A stretch of 64,000 nucleotides of DNA from CAZOEL01 sp964578835 (GCA_964578835.1 CAZOEL010000019.1:23924-87923); one strand, 5' to 3'; shown: positions 52,400 to 61,950, numbered from the stretch's first letter. A program made the numbers and translations. Notes: generated by a model from the letters alone, not told the origin.

Positions 52400-52981
52400 T
52401 CATCGGTTTACGTGCCAAAACGTAAAGAAAGTGGCGAGGGCGACCGTCGCCCATCCCAGGCGATCAACGTAGCGGTGTAGGAGCGCCTCCATGCGTGTCC
52501 CGCCCCACGCCATCAGACCGGCCACCAGGAAGAATCGCATGCCCCGTCCGACAATCGAGGCGAGGGCAAAGGGCAGCAGCATCATCGACAGAGCTCCGGC
52601 GGCGATCGTGAACATCTTGTAGGGAATCGGCGAGAAGCCGGCGATGAATACTGCCCAGATCCCCCAGTGCTCGAACCACTCGACTGCAGTTCGATAGGCC
52701 GGCCAGTACCGGCTTTCCTGCAGCCAAGGCAGAATCAGGTCCAGGGCAAAATACCCGATGGCATAGCCGAATAAGCCTCCTGCCACGGAAGCCAGCGTCG
52801 TCAGCAGAGCAAGACTCCAGGCGCGGCGGGGATGGGCAAGGCACATCGGCGCCAGCATTATGTCCGGCGGAACCGGGAAGAAGGAGGACTCGGCAAAGCT
52901 CAATCCTCCCAGATACCAAGGTGCGTGCGGATGGCGGGACCAAATCATGGCTCGCCTATAGAGTGGTGAAAAGAGTTTCAT
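52400..52981 (-). CDS. YqaA-family (VTT/DedA-like) membrane protein
   Basis: 193 residues, several membrane segments. KLFSPLYRRAMIWSRHPHAP and LSFAESSFFPVPPDIMLAPM are characteristic of YqaA, a small member of the SNARE-associated/VTT group, probably a lipid scramblase-like or envelope-homeostasis protein. Met 52981 is chosen because the family begins MKLFSPLY; an extension to 53017 is possible. The ribosome-binding site is poor for either. Confidence 0.88.
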   Translation of the reverse strand: MKLFSPLYRRAMIWSRHPHAPWYLGGLSFAESSFFPVPPDIMLAPMCLAHPRRAWSLALLTTLASVAGGLFGYAIGYFALDLILPWLQESRYWPAYRTAVEWFEHWGIWAVFIAGFSPIPYKMFTIAAGALSMMLLPFALASIVGRGMRFFLVAGLMAWGGTRMEALLHRYVDRLGWATVALATFFTFWHVNR

Positions 52982-53318
52982 GTGAATCACCGGTCCAATT
53001 GAGATTCCGTTCGTCATGTGGTCTGAGTTTGAAGCGTTCGAACACCTAGCTTCGAACTATTACGCAATTTACAGCTACAAGAATTTTGAAAAACAACCTC
53101 GTAAAACTTTCTCCGCAAAAACCCAGAAACAGTAGGCCCATCTTAGTGTGGGTCAAAGGCATATCCGGAGCCAAACCGCAAAAATCCCACATGCTGAGAG
53201 CAGGAGGGGAGCCTCCTGCACCCGAAGGGGTGACTGTGACCGAATGTGGCCTGTCTCAGGTCACAGGCACCCCGTCTACCTGTTTTTTAGCTGATTGCAA
53301 AGGGAAGACGGACAAACC
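52982..53318. other. Intergenic stretch between yqaA-like gene and hflC
   Basis: No coding frame. It includes a small inverted repeat CTGTGACC/GGTCACAG near 53236-53267 that could end hflC transcription. Confidence 0.4.
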
Positions 53319-54227
53319 TCATCGCTGGGCCGTCGTTTCCCCGCCTGCGGTTTCAGTGTGTCCCATGAGATAGCGGAAGAATTCCGCATCGCTATCGAGT
53401 ACCAGCACATCCTCTGAGCTGAGGAGTTTCTTGTAGGCCTCGAGCCTTCGCGTGAAGGTGTAGAACTCGGGGTCCTGCTTCAGTGCCTCGGCATAGACTG
53501 CAATGGCCTGTGCGTCCCCTTCACCCCGGATGCGCTGAGCCTGCTCCCGGGCATCTGCCAGGATAACCGCTCTCTCTCGCTCGGCTTCGGCCCTGATGCG
53601 GGCTCCACGCTCCTCGCCTTCAGCTCGGTATCGTGACGACTCCCGCTTGCGCTCGGCCTCCATGCGCTTAAAGACACTTTCCTGTACGGCGGGGGGAAGG
53701 TCGGCTCTCTTGATTCGCACATCCATTATGTGGATTCCGAAGCTCTCGGCCTGTTTGCGAGCGGATTCGGCGACCTTTTCCATGATCTGCTCGCGCTTAT
53801 CGGCAATAACGTCTTCTAGGTTATGAACGGCAAGCTCCCGGCGCAGTTCGGAGAGGACGATATCGTCCAGACGGGCCTGTGCTCCCATCTCCGTCCTGAC
53901 CGAGATGAAGAAGCGCAAGGGGTCTGTTATGCGCCACCTCGTGACGTGATCGACAACCGCTCGTTTCTTATCGAGGGTGAGATACTCCTGGGAGAACGCA
54001 TCGGAGGACAAGAGCCGACGCTCCAGATACATTGCTCTTTGGATAAAAGGAATCTTAAAATGCAATCCTGCCTCGCTGATGGTGCGTTGGTATTCACCAA
54101 ACTGGGTAATGACAGCCTGTTTGGACTCATCGAGCACGACCATGCTCTGGCTGAAGAGAAAGCCCAGGACAGCCAGTGCCCCTACGATGATAGAAAATGG
54201 GAGTGACCTTTTATTCATCTCTCGCAT
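53319..54227 (-). CDS. hflC: HflC, SPFH-domain modulator of FtsH
   Basis: A 302-residue single-pass membrane protein: N-terminal helix (about 9-30), SPFH/band-7 domain (QAVITQFGEYQRTISEAGLH, LDDIVLSELRRELAVHNLED), then a charged coiled coil (RAEGEERGARIRAEAERERA). With HflK it forms a membrane cage around FtsH. It follows the hflK gene by 15 bp. Because hflK is frameshifted, the complex may be impaired. Confidence 0.93.
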   Translation of the reverse strand: MREMNKRSLPFSIIVGALAVLGFLFSQSMVVLDESKQAVITQFGEYQRTISEAGLHFKIPFIQRAMYLERRLLSSDAFSQEYLTLDKKRAVVDHVTRWRITDPLRFFISVRTEMGAQARLDDIVLSELRRELAVHNLEDVIADKREQIMEKVAESARKQAESFGIHIMDVRIKRADLPPAVQESVFKRMEAERKRESSRYRAEGEERGARIRAEAERERAVILADAREQAQRIRGEGDAQAIAVYAEALKQDPEFYTFTRRLEAYKKLLSSEDVLVLDSDAEFFRYLMGHTETAGGETTAQR

Positions 54228-54242
54228 CGCTTGAAACCTCGT

Positions 54243-55317
54243 TTATCGAGCCCTTTCGGGCTGAGTCTTAATGAGTTCGCCCAGTCCTGCATCGCGTTTG
54301 AGGGCTTCTCCCCTTTCTCCCGCAACCTGTACTCTCTCGATATTGGGATGATCAGGTGTGGAAGCCGTCTGTACGCCTCGAAGGGGCAAAAACGGCTGCG
54401 CCCCGCTATCGGCTCTCTTGCTCATGAGCACTTTATTGGCTTTGGAGAGAATCTCCTCCAATGCTACGATGTGCATTCTCTCGCGGGTTACATCTGGAGC
54501 CCTTTGGTATTCCTCGAGCACCTTGGTGAAGCGGCTGGAATCACCACGAGCCCTCCTCACACGCTCTTCCCTGTAGGCAATGGATTCTTCCTGTATCTGG
54601 CGCGCAGCACCACGAGCTCGCGGCAAAATATCTTCCATATAAGCCTGAGCTTCGTTCACCAGTCTCTCCCTGTCCTCTCTTGCACGAACCACCTCATGGA
54701 ATGCATCCCTCACCTGCTGAGGTGCATCGGCTATCTGCAACCGCACATCGGTTACGAGAATGCCTGTCTCATATGCATTCAGCAGCCGATCGAGGAAAAG
54801 CTGGGTTTCAGATTGCACTTCGGCCCTGTGCTCTGTGATCACATCATCTATGCCCATGCGTCCAACGCTGCTCCTAAGGGCCACTTCGGCAGCACTGGCA
54901 AGAATTTCCTCAGGCTTCTGCACCCGGAAAAGCAACTGAGCAGGCTCCTTCACCCGATACTGGATCAACACCTGCACCTCTACGATGTTTTCATCCCTGG
55001 TGAGCATCAGGGCTTCCTCGAGCATAGTCTGGGGTCTGCCGCTCGATGCGGTGCGGAAACCGATCTCTGTACGCCGGATGCTCGCAACATTTACCACATC
55101 AACCGTCTGGATCGGCCAGGGAAGCCTGTAATTGAGGCTGGGATCGATTGTTGCAACATGGCGGCCGAACATGCGTACAGACACCCTGCTCTCCGGGGCC
55201 GATCCCATAACCCCCTGTGGCCAGCCTTAGAAGTAAAATCACCAGAGCCCCGCCTGCGTAAGCGTAAGCTCCAAAGCGTTCGATCAGTGCTTGCGCCTTG
55301 GTAAACCAGTCCGGCAT
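54243..55317 (-). pseudogene. hflK: hflK with a frameshift near its 5' end
   Basis: The N-terminal part read from ATG 55317 gives MPDWFTKAQALIERFGAYAY, a membrane helix and YGIGPGEQGV. The continuation SVRMFGRHVATIDPSLNYRL, then PWPIQ, the SPFH domain and the C-terminal coiled coil, lies in another frame open to 54243. Together they make a full-length HflK, so a one-base change between about 55185 and 55200 separates them. The downstream frame could start at ATG 55208, lacking the membrane anchor. This may be true decay, an assembly error or programmed shifting. Confidence 0.8.
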
Positions 55318-55616
55318 TTGCCTAAGGGGTCCACCCGGTTGTCACCATCTGTATTACTCCATTATTTCCCCTTAGGAGTTGAATATTCTGTGTATGTTAA
55401 ACATGCATCCGGAAATCAGCTCTTTCTGCCTTAATCGAGCTCCTGTCCTCAAGGAATCTCGAATTCAAGATCGTCACTTTGTCTCGAACCTCAACCTGTT
55501 GGTTCGCGAATTTATCACATAAAATGCAACAGCGATGCCAAACGGTTTCAATCCGGGGAAAGACCGGCTGGCGCCTCTCTTGCGATGGCAATACAATGTG
55601 TGATTGTAAACGACCG
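55318..55616. other. Divergent intergenic region
   Basis: Between hflK (minus) and the palindromes of the epimerase promoter. No coding frame found. Confidence 0.4.
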
Positions 55617-55675
55617 ATTGAAAATTCTGTTCAATTGAAGAGGCATTTCTTTTAACCATTGAACAAAGCATTCAA
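55617..55675 (+). promoter_or_regulatory. Paired TTGAA-N7-TTCAA palindromes (site set 2)
   Basis: ATTGAAAATTCTGTTCAAT (55617-55635) and TTGAACAAAGCATTCAA (55659-55675), centres 41 bp apart. The intervening sequence (TGAAGAGGCATTTCTTTT) also resembles site set 1 (TGAAGAGACATTCTTTT). Confidence 0.7.
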
Positions 55676-55740
55676 CTTCATACGGATAAAGGCTGACCTG
55701 CTGCATATGGTAATTCAAGCCTATGTGAAGCAGAGCTTAC

Positions 55741-55756
55741 TGGCATGATCTCTGCA
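55741..55756 (+). promoter_or_regulatory. Sigma-54-like -24/-12 promoter before the epimerase gene
   Basis: TGGCAT-GATCT-CTGCA, sharing 15 bases with the core at 49954. The predicted start near 55768 gives a leader of about 33 nt to ATG 55801. Confidence 0.7.
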
Positions 55757-55800
55757 AAACTCACAGATTCTTGCATTTGTTGAACAGGAGGCGCGTAGAG

Positions 55801-56814
55801 ATGGATCTGGTGACTGGAGGAAGCGGTTTTATCGGAGCCCACCTGGTGAGAGAGCTGGTGCAACTGGGCAGAAAGGTGAGAGTTTACGATCGACACCCTT
55901 TTCCTGCCGAGATGGAAGAGCAGCCTTACGATGTCGCGATAGCCGATATTGCCGATAGAACTGCTCTAAGCGAAGCGATGAAAGGCTGCGAAAACGTTTA
56001 TCATCTGGCCGGAAACCCTCATCTATGGGAGAGGGATTCACGAGTCTTTGACAGGGTCAACAGGCAAGGAACCGAGAATGTCTTGTATGCCGCCCGCTCA
56101 GCCGGCGTAAGGCTGCTTGTCTACACCAGCACCGAATCCATTCTTGCTCCACGCGATCACCAAGGGCTTATCAACGAAGAGACCGTCACGCGCATCCAGG
56201 ATATGATCGGTCCATATTGCCGATCGAAATTCCTGGCCGAGCAGGCTGTGGTTGCGGCAGCCGGGGAAGGGTTCCCCGTAGTGATTGTAAGCCCCACTCT
56301 TCCCATAGGGCCAGGAGACCGAAATCTCACCCCTCCCGGTCGCATGATATCCGATTTCCTCCAGGGGAAGATTCCCGGCTACATCGACTGCGTCATGAAT
56401 TACGTGGATGTCCGGGATGCTGCCATTGGGCATGTTCTGGCCGCAGAAGAAGGCAAACCCGGGTGCAGGTATATTCTTTCCGGTTATAACCTTACTCTCG
56501 TGGAATTCTTTTCTCTTTTGAGTAAAGCAAGTAGTTGCCCTGTGCCGAAGTTTAGAGTGCCGCTCTCTTTGGCGCTGGCTTGGGCCATCATGGAGGAATG
56601 GTTTGCCAAAATAACTGGACGACGGCCCAGGAGCAGCACCACAGGCATTAGACTGTGTCGTCGCTCCCTGGCGTTCGATGGCCGGAAGAGTTGGCAGTAT
56701 CTAGGTTACATACCCAGGCCCATAGAGGAGTCGATTCATGATGCCGTTTTGTGGCATCAAAAGTATCTTTCCAGGAGAACCAACAGCATGGATTTAAGCT
56801 ACCAGCATCTTTGA
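55801..56814 (+). CDS. NAD-dependent epimerase/dehydratase (extended SDR)
   Basis: A 337-residue extended short-chain dehydrogenase with nucleotide-binding VTGGSGFIGAHLVRELVQLG and active-site YCRSK (Tyr-x3-Lys). NYVDVRDAAIGHVLA and RYILSGYNLTL resemble dihydroflavonol-reductase-like and hopanoid-associated (HpnA-like) sugar epimerases. The exact substrate is unclear. ATG 55801 follows AGGAGG. It is the first gene after a sigma-54-like promoter and may be cotranscribed with the two CNNM genes (117-bp gap). Confidence 0.85.
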   Translation: MDLVTGGSGFIGAHLVRELVQLGRKVRVYDRHPFPAEMEEQPYDVAIADIADRTALSEAMKGCENVYHLAGNPHLWERDSRVFDRVNRQGTENVLYAARSAGVRLLVYTSTESILAPRDHQGLINEETVTRIQDMIGPYCRSKFLAEQAVVAAAGEGFPVVIVSPTLPIGPGDRNLTPPGRMISDFLQGKIPGYIDCVMNYVDVRDAAIGHVLAAEEGKPGCRYILSGYNLTLVEFFSLLSKASSCPVPKFRVPLSLALAWAIMEEWFAKITGRRPRSSTTGIRLCRRSLAFDGRKSWQYLGYIPRPIEESIHDAVLWHQKYLSRRTNSMDLSYQHL

Positions 56815-56931
56815 CACACTCTCTTTTATGTTTGCGACGCCGCAGTTGTGCTCATACCCTGTATCATATATAAAGTTACAGGTTTTCCGGTATATACATA
56901 ACGAGCTGCATTCTCAATTCGTGGGAAGACG

Positions 56932-58254
56932 ATGTTTTTCACCTGGGTTGTCATCTTTTTACTGATTGCTATCAACGCCTTGTATGTGGCCGCGGAATTT
57001 GCGGCAGTGAGCGTTCGCCACAGCCAGGTGCGCCAGCTTGCGGGAGAGGGGCGCGCTCTGGCCCTGCGCCTCCTGCCCTGGCTTGAAGATCCCCGAAAGC
57101 TCGATCAATACATCGCTGCCTCCCAGATCGGCATAACTCTCTCGAGCCTTGTGCTCGGAGCCTTCGGTCAGGCTACTCTGGCTGTGCAACTGGCGCCTCT
57201 TTTCGATCGCTGGGGCGGCTTGGGTGTGGTTGCCGCCGAGTCTTCTTCGGCTGTTGTGGCGCTTATTGGCCTCACAGCCCTACAGGTAGTTCTCGGTGAG
57301 CTTGTTCCGAAATCGCTTGCGCTCCAGTATTCCACTCAGTCGGCTCTCCTGACCTTTGTGCCCATGCGGTGGTCACTCACCTTCTTCTCCTGGTTCATCA
57401 CCCTTCTCAACGGCAGCGGGATAGCCATCCTCAAGCTCCTTGGGGTCCCCTACAGCGGTCACCGCCACATCCACTCCCCTGAAGAAATCGAATTGCTCAT
57501 TGCCGAGAGCCGGGACGGGGGCATGCTTGAACCGGACGAGCACCGCCGCCTGCATCGTGCGCTCAAGCTTGGCATGAGGCCCGTGCATCAGTTGATGGTC
57601 CCAAGGAGGTATATGGAAGCCATTGATGCCGATACCCCTGCAGACGAGATCCTCCTTCACATGGCGAACAGCTCCTATAGCCATCTTCCGGTCTACCGCG
57701 ACTCCATCGATAATGTCATAGGCGTTTTGCACACAAAAGACGTGGTCATTCGCTACATTGAAAGAGGAGAGATCCAATCCATCGAGGAAGTGATGCAGCC
57801 CGTTTTGAATGTGCCCGAGAACGTACCGGCCGACTCCCTTCTAAGCCTCATGCGAAGAGAGCGGATGCATCAGGCGATTGTCATCGATGAGTTCGGAGGA
57901 ACAGAAGGGTTTGTAACCCTTGAGGATGTCCTAAAGGAAATGCTTGGAGAGGTTGCAGACGAATTCAAGGAGGCTGAAGATCAGCCGGAGCGGCTCCCCG
58001 ATGGCAGAGTGCGCTTGCCCGGACTCATGCGCCTCGATGAAGCAGAGCCGTGGCTGGGGATTCTCTGGCAGGGGGAGTCCGACACTGTAGGTGGGCATGT
58101 TATTGAGATCCTGGGCCATGTTCCTGCCCCTGGAGAGCACCTTTCGGTCGATGGAGTCGAGCTTGAAGTCGAGCGGGTGGAACACCATTCGGTCGTTTCT
58201 CTCCTTGCCCTTCCCCTCGGACATCCAGAGGAAGAAGGGGAGCAGACAGCATGA
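56932..58254 (+). CDS. CNNM/CorC-type protein with DUF21 and CBS domains, paralogue 1
   Basis: A 440-residue membrane protein: DUF21 (CNNM transmembrane) domain with helices in residues 1-180 (ITLSSLVLGAFGQ, LGELVPKSLALQYS), a CBS pair (about 200-330; MVPRRYMEAIDAD, RRERMHQAIVIDEFGGTEGF) and a C-terminal CorC_HlyC domain. The family acts in Mg2+/Co2+ export or membrane-stress resistance. Its stop overlaps the next start (ATGA), so the two are coupled and may form a heterodimer. Confidence 0.92.
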   Translation: MFFTWVVIFLLIAINALYVAAEFAAVSVRHSQVRQLAGEGRALALRLLPWLEDPRKLDQYIAASQIGITLSSLVLGAFGQATLAVQLAPLFDRWGGLGVVAAESSSAVVALIGLTALQVVLGELVPKSLALQYSTQSALLTFVPMRWSLTFFSWFITLLNGSGIAILKLLGVPYSGHRHIHSPEEIELLIAESRDGGMLEPDEHRRLHRALKLGMRPVHQLMVPRRYMEAIDADTPADEILLHMANSSYSHLPVYRDSIDNVIGVLHTKDVVIRYIERGEIQSIEEVMQPVLNVPENVPADSLLSLMRRERMHQAIVIDEFGGTEGFVTLEDVLKEMLGEVADEFKEAEDQPERLPDGRVRLPGLMRLDEAEPWLGILWQGESDTVGGHVIEILGHVPAPGEHLSVDGVELEVERVEHHSVVSLLALPLGHPEEEGEQTA

Positions 58255-59567
58255 TCGCTCTAGGAATAATCACACTGCTCATACTTTTAAACGGCCTTTT
58301 TGTTGCCGCAGAGTTTGCCATCGTCGGCGCTCCGAGGGCATCCATCGATCACCTGGCAGCAGAAGGAAACCGGATCGCTCGAAGAGTGAGCCGGATCATG
58401 CACGAGCCCATCCTTCAAGACCGCTATATTGCAACCGCCCAACTCGGGATCACCCTGGCAAGCCTCGGACTTGGTATGTACGGGGAGCACACTCTTGCCG
58501 AGTGGATTTTTGACCTGCTCGAAGGCCTGAATGCACCAAGTTGGCTTGCAGCGCACACCGTAGCAAGCATTCTCGCCATCACAATCCTCACCTACTTTCA
58601 TATCGTTATAGGCGAGATGGTCCCCAAATCCCTTGCCCTCCAGTTTGCAGAACGAGTGGTGCTTTGGATCACACCAGTCATGCTCTGGATAAAGATGCTC
58701 TTCTATCCTCTCGTGATAGGCCTCAACGCAATGGGCAACGGTGTTTTGAAACTGATGCGTGTCGACCGGCAGCTTGCCTCCGGCTACTACCTGAGCTCTG
58801 AGGAGCTCCAGTATGTCATTCAGGAAAGCCAGGCAGGTGGGATGCTCCGAGAGGAATCCGGAAGGGTCCTGAAGGACCTGCTCGAGTACGGCAATCTCGC
58901 TGCTGCCGAAGTCATGGTGCCGAGGGTCCGAATCATCGGCATCCCTTTGGGCGCCTCTCCGGAGGAAATCAAGGAAACCATCCGTACTTCACGGCATAGC
59001 CGCTATCCCGTATTCGAGGACGATCTCGACCACATACTTGGAATAGTGCACATAAAGGATCTGCTTCGACTCTTTCTAGACGGCAATCCCCTCACTAAAG
59101 ACCATCTCAGGTCTGTCCCGTATGTGCCGGAAACCTCGAAGCTTGAGGTCGTCCTTGCCGCCATGCGCAGAAGGAGAACCCATCTTGCTGTTGTAATGGA
59201 TGAATACGGCGGTACGGCGGGAGTCGTTACCATAGAGGATCTCTTCGAGGAGGTGGTGGGCGAGATGGAGGAAGGGGCGCAAAAAGCACCCGAAGCATAC
59301 CGTGACAACATTGGGAAGTTGCACGTGTCAGGCACGATGCGTCTCGATGAAGTTGGGGAGCAACTCGGGCTTTTGCTGGAACACGAAGAAGTCGTCACCA
59401 TTAGCGGACTTGTTCTCATGCTTCTTGACCGCCAGCCAAGAGTCGGCGACAAGGTTGTTTATGAGAATATTGAATTTACGGTCGTTGCCTTAAAAGGGAA
59501 AGGGGTTGAAGAGTGCATGGTCATACCCCTTTCAGGCAAAGAGTCTGAAAGCGGCGGCAGTCACTGA
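58251..59567 (+). CDS. CNNM/CorC-type protein with DUF21 and CBS domains, paralogue 2
   Basis: 438 residues with the same architecture as the preceding gene: DUF21 helices (ITLASLGLGMYGEH, IGEMVPKSLALQFA), CBS pair (MVPRVRIIGIPLG, RRRTHLAVVMDEYGGTAGVV) and a CorC_HlyC domain. Start ATG 58251 overlaps the previous stop by 4 bp. Tandem, diverged DUF21-CBS pairs of this kind are common. The decayed zinc transporter gene follows 14 bp after. Confidence 0.92.
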   Translation: MIALGIITLLILLNGLFVAAEFAIVGAPRASIDHLAAEGNRIARRVSRIMHEPILQDRYIATAQLGITLASLGLGMYGEHTLAEWIFDLLEGLNAPSWLAAHTVASILAITILTYFHIVIGEMVPKSLALQFAERVVLWITPVMLWIKMLFYPLVIGLNAMGNGVLKLMRVDRQLASGYYLSSEELQYVIQESQAGGMLREESGRVLKDLLEYGNLAAAEVMVPRVRIIGIPLGASPEEIKETIRTSRHSRYPVFEDDLDHILGIVHIKDLLRLFLDGNPLTKDHLRSVPYVPETSKLEVVLAAMRRRRTHLAVVMDEYGGTAGVVTIEDLFEEVVGEMEEGAQKAPEAYRDNIGKLHVSGTMRLDEVGEQLGLLLEHEEVVTISGLVLMLLDRQPRVGDKVVYENIEFTVVALKGKGVEECMVIPLSGKESESGGSH

Positions 59568-59581
59568 GAAAGGGCTGCATT

Positions 59582-60190
59582 TTGAACGATCATCTTTTAT
59601 TTGCATTCCTCCTCTCTTTCTTTGCCGGCCTCTCCACTGGAATAGGCAGCCTCATCGCTTTTTTTCAAGACGAACGAACTGGACTTTTCTCTCTGGTGCA
59701 CTGGGGTTTTCGTCCGGAGTCATGATTTATGTTTCCTTCGTAGAGATTTTCTCCAAAGTTCGCGACAAGCTTGCAGAAGATTACACCCTCGCGGAAGCCA
59801 CTTGGATTACGGTGCTTTCTTTCTTTGATGGGATGGTGGCTATGGCGATCATCGATCGCCTGGCATCCTCCTATGATACCCCCACGAACCAAGAAGACTC
59901 GAAGAAGTGGGTGATCTGCAGAACCAGAAACTCCTGCGGATGGGGAAACTCTCCGCCCTTGCCATGGAAGTCCACAACTTTCCGGAAGGTCTCGCTACAT
60001 TCATCTCCGCCATCTCGGACCTCTCGAGAGGGAATTTCCGTTTCGATTTATTACGCTACGGGAAGCCGCAGAAAGGCCTTGCTTTCCTTCCTCTCCGGAG
60101 TTGCCGAACCCGTCGGCGAACTGATCGGCTACCTTGTTCTGAAGCCATACTTTTCGGTCACGGTTTTCGGTGTTTCCAGTGCTAGCAACG
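59582..60190 (+). pseudogene. ZupT-like ZIP metal transporter, multiply broken
   Basis: A TTG start gives FAFLLSFFAGLSTGIGSLIA; the frame then breaks at a run of seven Ts (about 59660-59667). A second frame carries LGFSSGVMIYVSFVEIFSKV and FFDGMVAMAIIDRLASSYDT, a third KLLRMGKLSALAMEVHNFPE (the HNFPEG motif) and GLATFISAISDLS, and the second frame resumes with GISVSIYYATGSRRKALLSF. The block between the two metal-site helices (IAIHNIPEG in ZupT) is deleted. At least three frameshifts make it non-functional. Confidence 0.85.
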
Positions 60191-60258
60191 ATTGTCAACA
60201 ATACCGGAAAAAGGTTTGCTCCTTTGGCTATGGGCAGGAGAAAAGAGAGCAAGGACTG

Positions 60259-60579
60259 ATGGTTTGTCATCAGCCCACCAGCCCTAAGACTTTCCGGGAT
60301 CATGAGTTCGATTTTGTTTTGGCCATGGCCACCCTTTACCTTGTCTCACAGGAGGTGGTGAAGCAAGGCAAAAGACGATTTGTTGATCCCCCTTGTCTTC
60401 GGGGTAGCAGCTATTTGAAGATTGGCTGTAAGTGGATCAAGCTTGCCATAAACAGAGGCTATGAGATAATCACCAAAGTGCATCTTTCAAGTGAGCCTGA
60501 TCCAGAACCTGCCATTGCTTCAAAAAAGCAACTCTACGCACAGTCTCGCTTTGAATTTGACGTTCAAGTCTGTGCATGA
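60259..60579 (+). pseudogene. IS4-type transposase C-terminal fragment
   Basis: The frame downstream of the zupT relic reads KTFRDHEFDFVLAMATLYLV, RRFVDPPCLRGSSYLKIGCK, then LAINRGYEII and DPEPAIASKKQ, matching the C-terminal end of IS4-like transposases (RGSSYLKIGWxW). The catalytic domain is absent. An insertion here may have contributed to zupT decay. Confidence 0.65.
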
Positions 60580-60888
60580 TGGCTAGGATGGGCGGCTATA
60601 ATAGTTTCGTTTTGTCAGTCAATCAAGGGTGGAGTCTCTCGTAAATTGGGGCAGGGAGCGCAGTGGAAGCTGCTAACGCCAAGGGATCGTCATTAATCCA
60701 GGAAGACAGCAGCACCAATACCAGAGCGACGAAAACATGTGACCATCTCTTCTTCAAGGCAAAGTGCTGCCTCACACGCTCTATCGATCCACCTCCCCGG
60801 TTTAAATCGCCAGTCCTTGTTGAACTATTTGCTCTCATTGCTCAATGTCTTATGGAAACCCTGGCGTGCACCTCCCTGCCGGCCCCGC

Positions 60889-61950
60889 TCAATCCCTCTT
60901 CTGTTCGCTCAGCCACTGCAGGCCGGGTTTGAACAATACATCGTGGCCCCCTCTGAAGAGATTCAAAGTGACGTTTCCCGAGGTGCGGCGGAAGAGGAGG
61001 GGTTTCCTGGCGTCACTATATAATGCGTCCTCATAGGGTCCGGCAAGGTGCTTCGGAATGCTTCCACTTGTATCGACGGCAGCGATGTCACTCTCAGCGA
61101 TGCGGTCTTCCGGATTGGCCAGGGAATTGTAAGCCTTGATCGCATCGCTGGGAGGGACAACGTCGTCCTGGACGCCATGAGCAATGTAGATGCGAAGCGG
61201 CTTTCCCCGCGCATTATCCAAATATTTGCTGGGGCTTCTTTTTTCACACTCGCGCTCTTCCGGCGATCCTCTCAGGGGAGGGGCTCCGCACGACTTGGCA
61301 ATTTGACTCACGTAGTGGTGATTGCAAACCTTAAAAACATGACGGTACCATTCGTTCAGGTCGTAGATGGGAACCCATGCCGCAACAGCCGTCCAAAGCT
61401 CCGGATGCCGGCCCGCCATAAGCAGAGAAACCATGCCTCCGCCGGAAAAGCCGATGAGATACACCCTGTTGTTGTCGATTCTTGCATTCCTGCGGGCATA
61501 ATCGACCGCGTCCACAATGTCTTGAACCGCAAATTCCGATCCTGTGGCTTTCGGGTTGACAAAGGCTCCACGATAGTCGGGGTGGATGAAAACCCAATCC
61601 TTGTCCACCGCCCACGCGGCGTATGGAATGCTGCTCTTCTGGTGGTAGTTGCCACTCCAGCTGTGCAGCGCAACTAGGAGCGGCTTCTCCCAATCGCTGC
61701 CTGAGTCGTAGTAAAGCGCGGGCTGCCTGGAGCCATCGGCCGTCGAAGTGATCTGTATGGTCTTCACTTGGGGAAGTGCCCGCCAGTCGATGTGACGGGG
61801 ACGGTCAAAAAAGGATCGGGATTGCTCAATGATTGTGGCCAATTGGCGATGACTTTGATCCTTTGCTGCGAGGGACCCGACGGTCAGGAGCAGCAACAAG
61901 AAGAGAAAAAGGACCACAAGCCACAAGGATGTTGTTCTCATCGGTTTCAT
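60889..61950 (-). CDS. Exported alpha/beta hydrolase (esterase/peptidase-like)
   Basis: 353 residues with a signal peptide (cleavage after SLAA, about residue 29). Fold and catalytic residues are nucleophile Ser in LIGFSGGGMVS, acid in HGVQDDVVPP and His in FRGGHDVLF. It resembles prolyl-oligopeptidase-like and PHB-depolymerase-like secreted hydrolases. The substrate is unknown. It appears monocistronic on the minus strand. Confidence 0.88.
   Translation of the reverse strand: MKPMRTTSLWLVVLFLFLLLLLTVGSLAAKDQSHRQLATIIEQSRSFFDRPRHIDWRALPQVKTIQITSTADGSRQPALYYDSGSDWEKPLLVALHSWSGNYHQKSSIPYAAWAVDKDWVFIHPDYRGAFVNPKATGSEFAVQDIVDAVDYARRNARIDNNRVYLIGFSGGGMVSLLMAGRHPELWTAVAAWVPIYDLNEWYRHVFKVCNHHYVSQIAKSCGAPPLRGSPEERECEKRSPSKYLDNARGKPLRIYIAHGVQDDVVPPSDAIKAYNSLANPEDRIAESDIAAVDTSGSIPKHLAGPYEDALYSDARKPLLFRRTSGNVTLNLFRGGHDVLFKPGLQWLSEQKRD

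Noticed and set aside
54231..55304. 357-codon plus-strand frame opposite hflK
   Set aside because: Antisense to SPFH coding sequence. Its openness does not rescue the hflK frameshift.
60623..60838. 71-codon minus-strand frame with one hydrophobic segment
   Set aside because: No ribosome-binding site or family; it could be a relic but cannot be supported.
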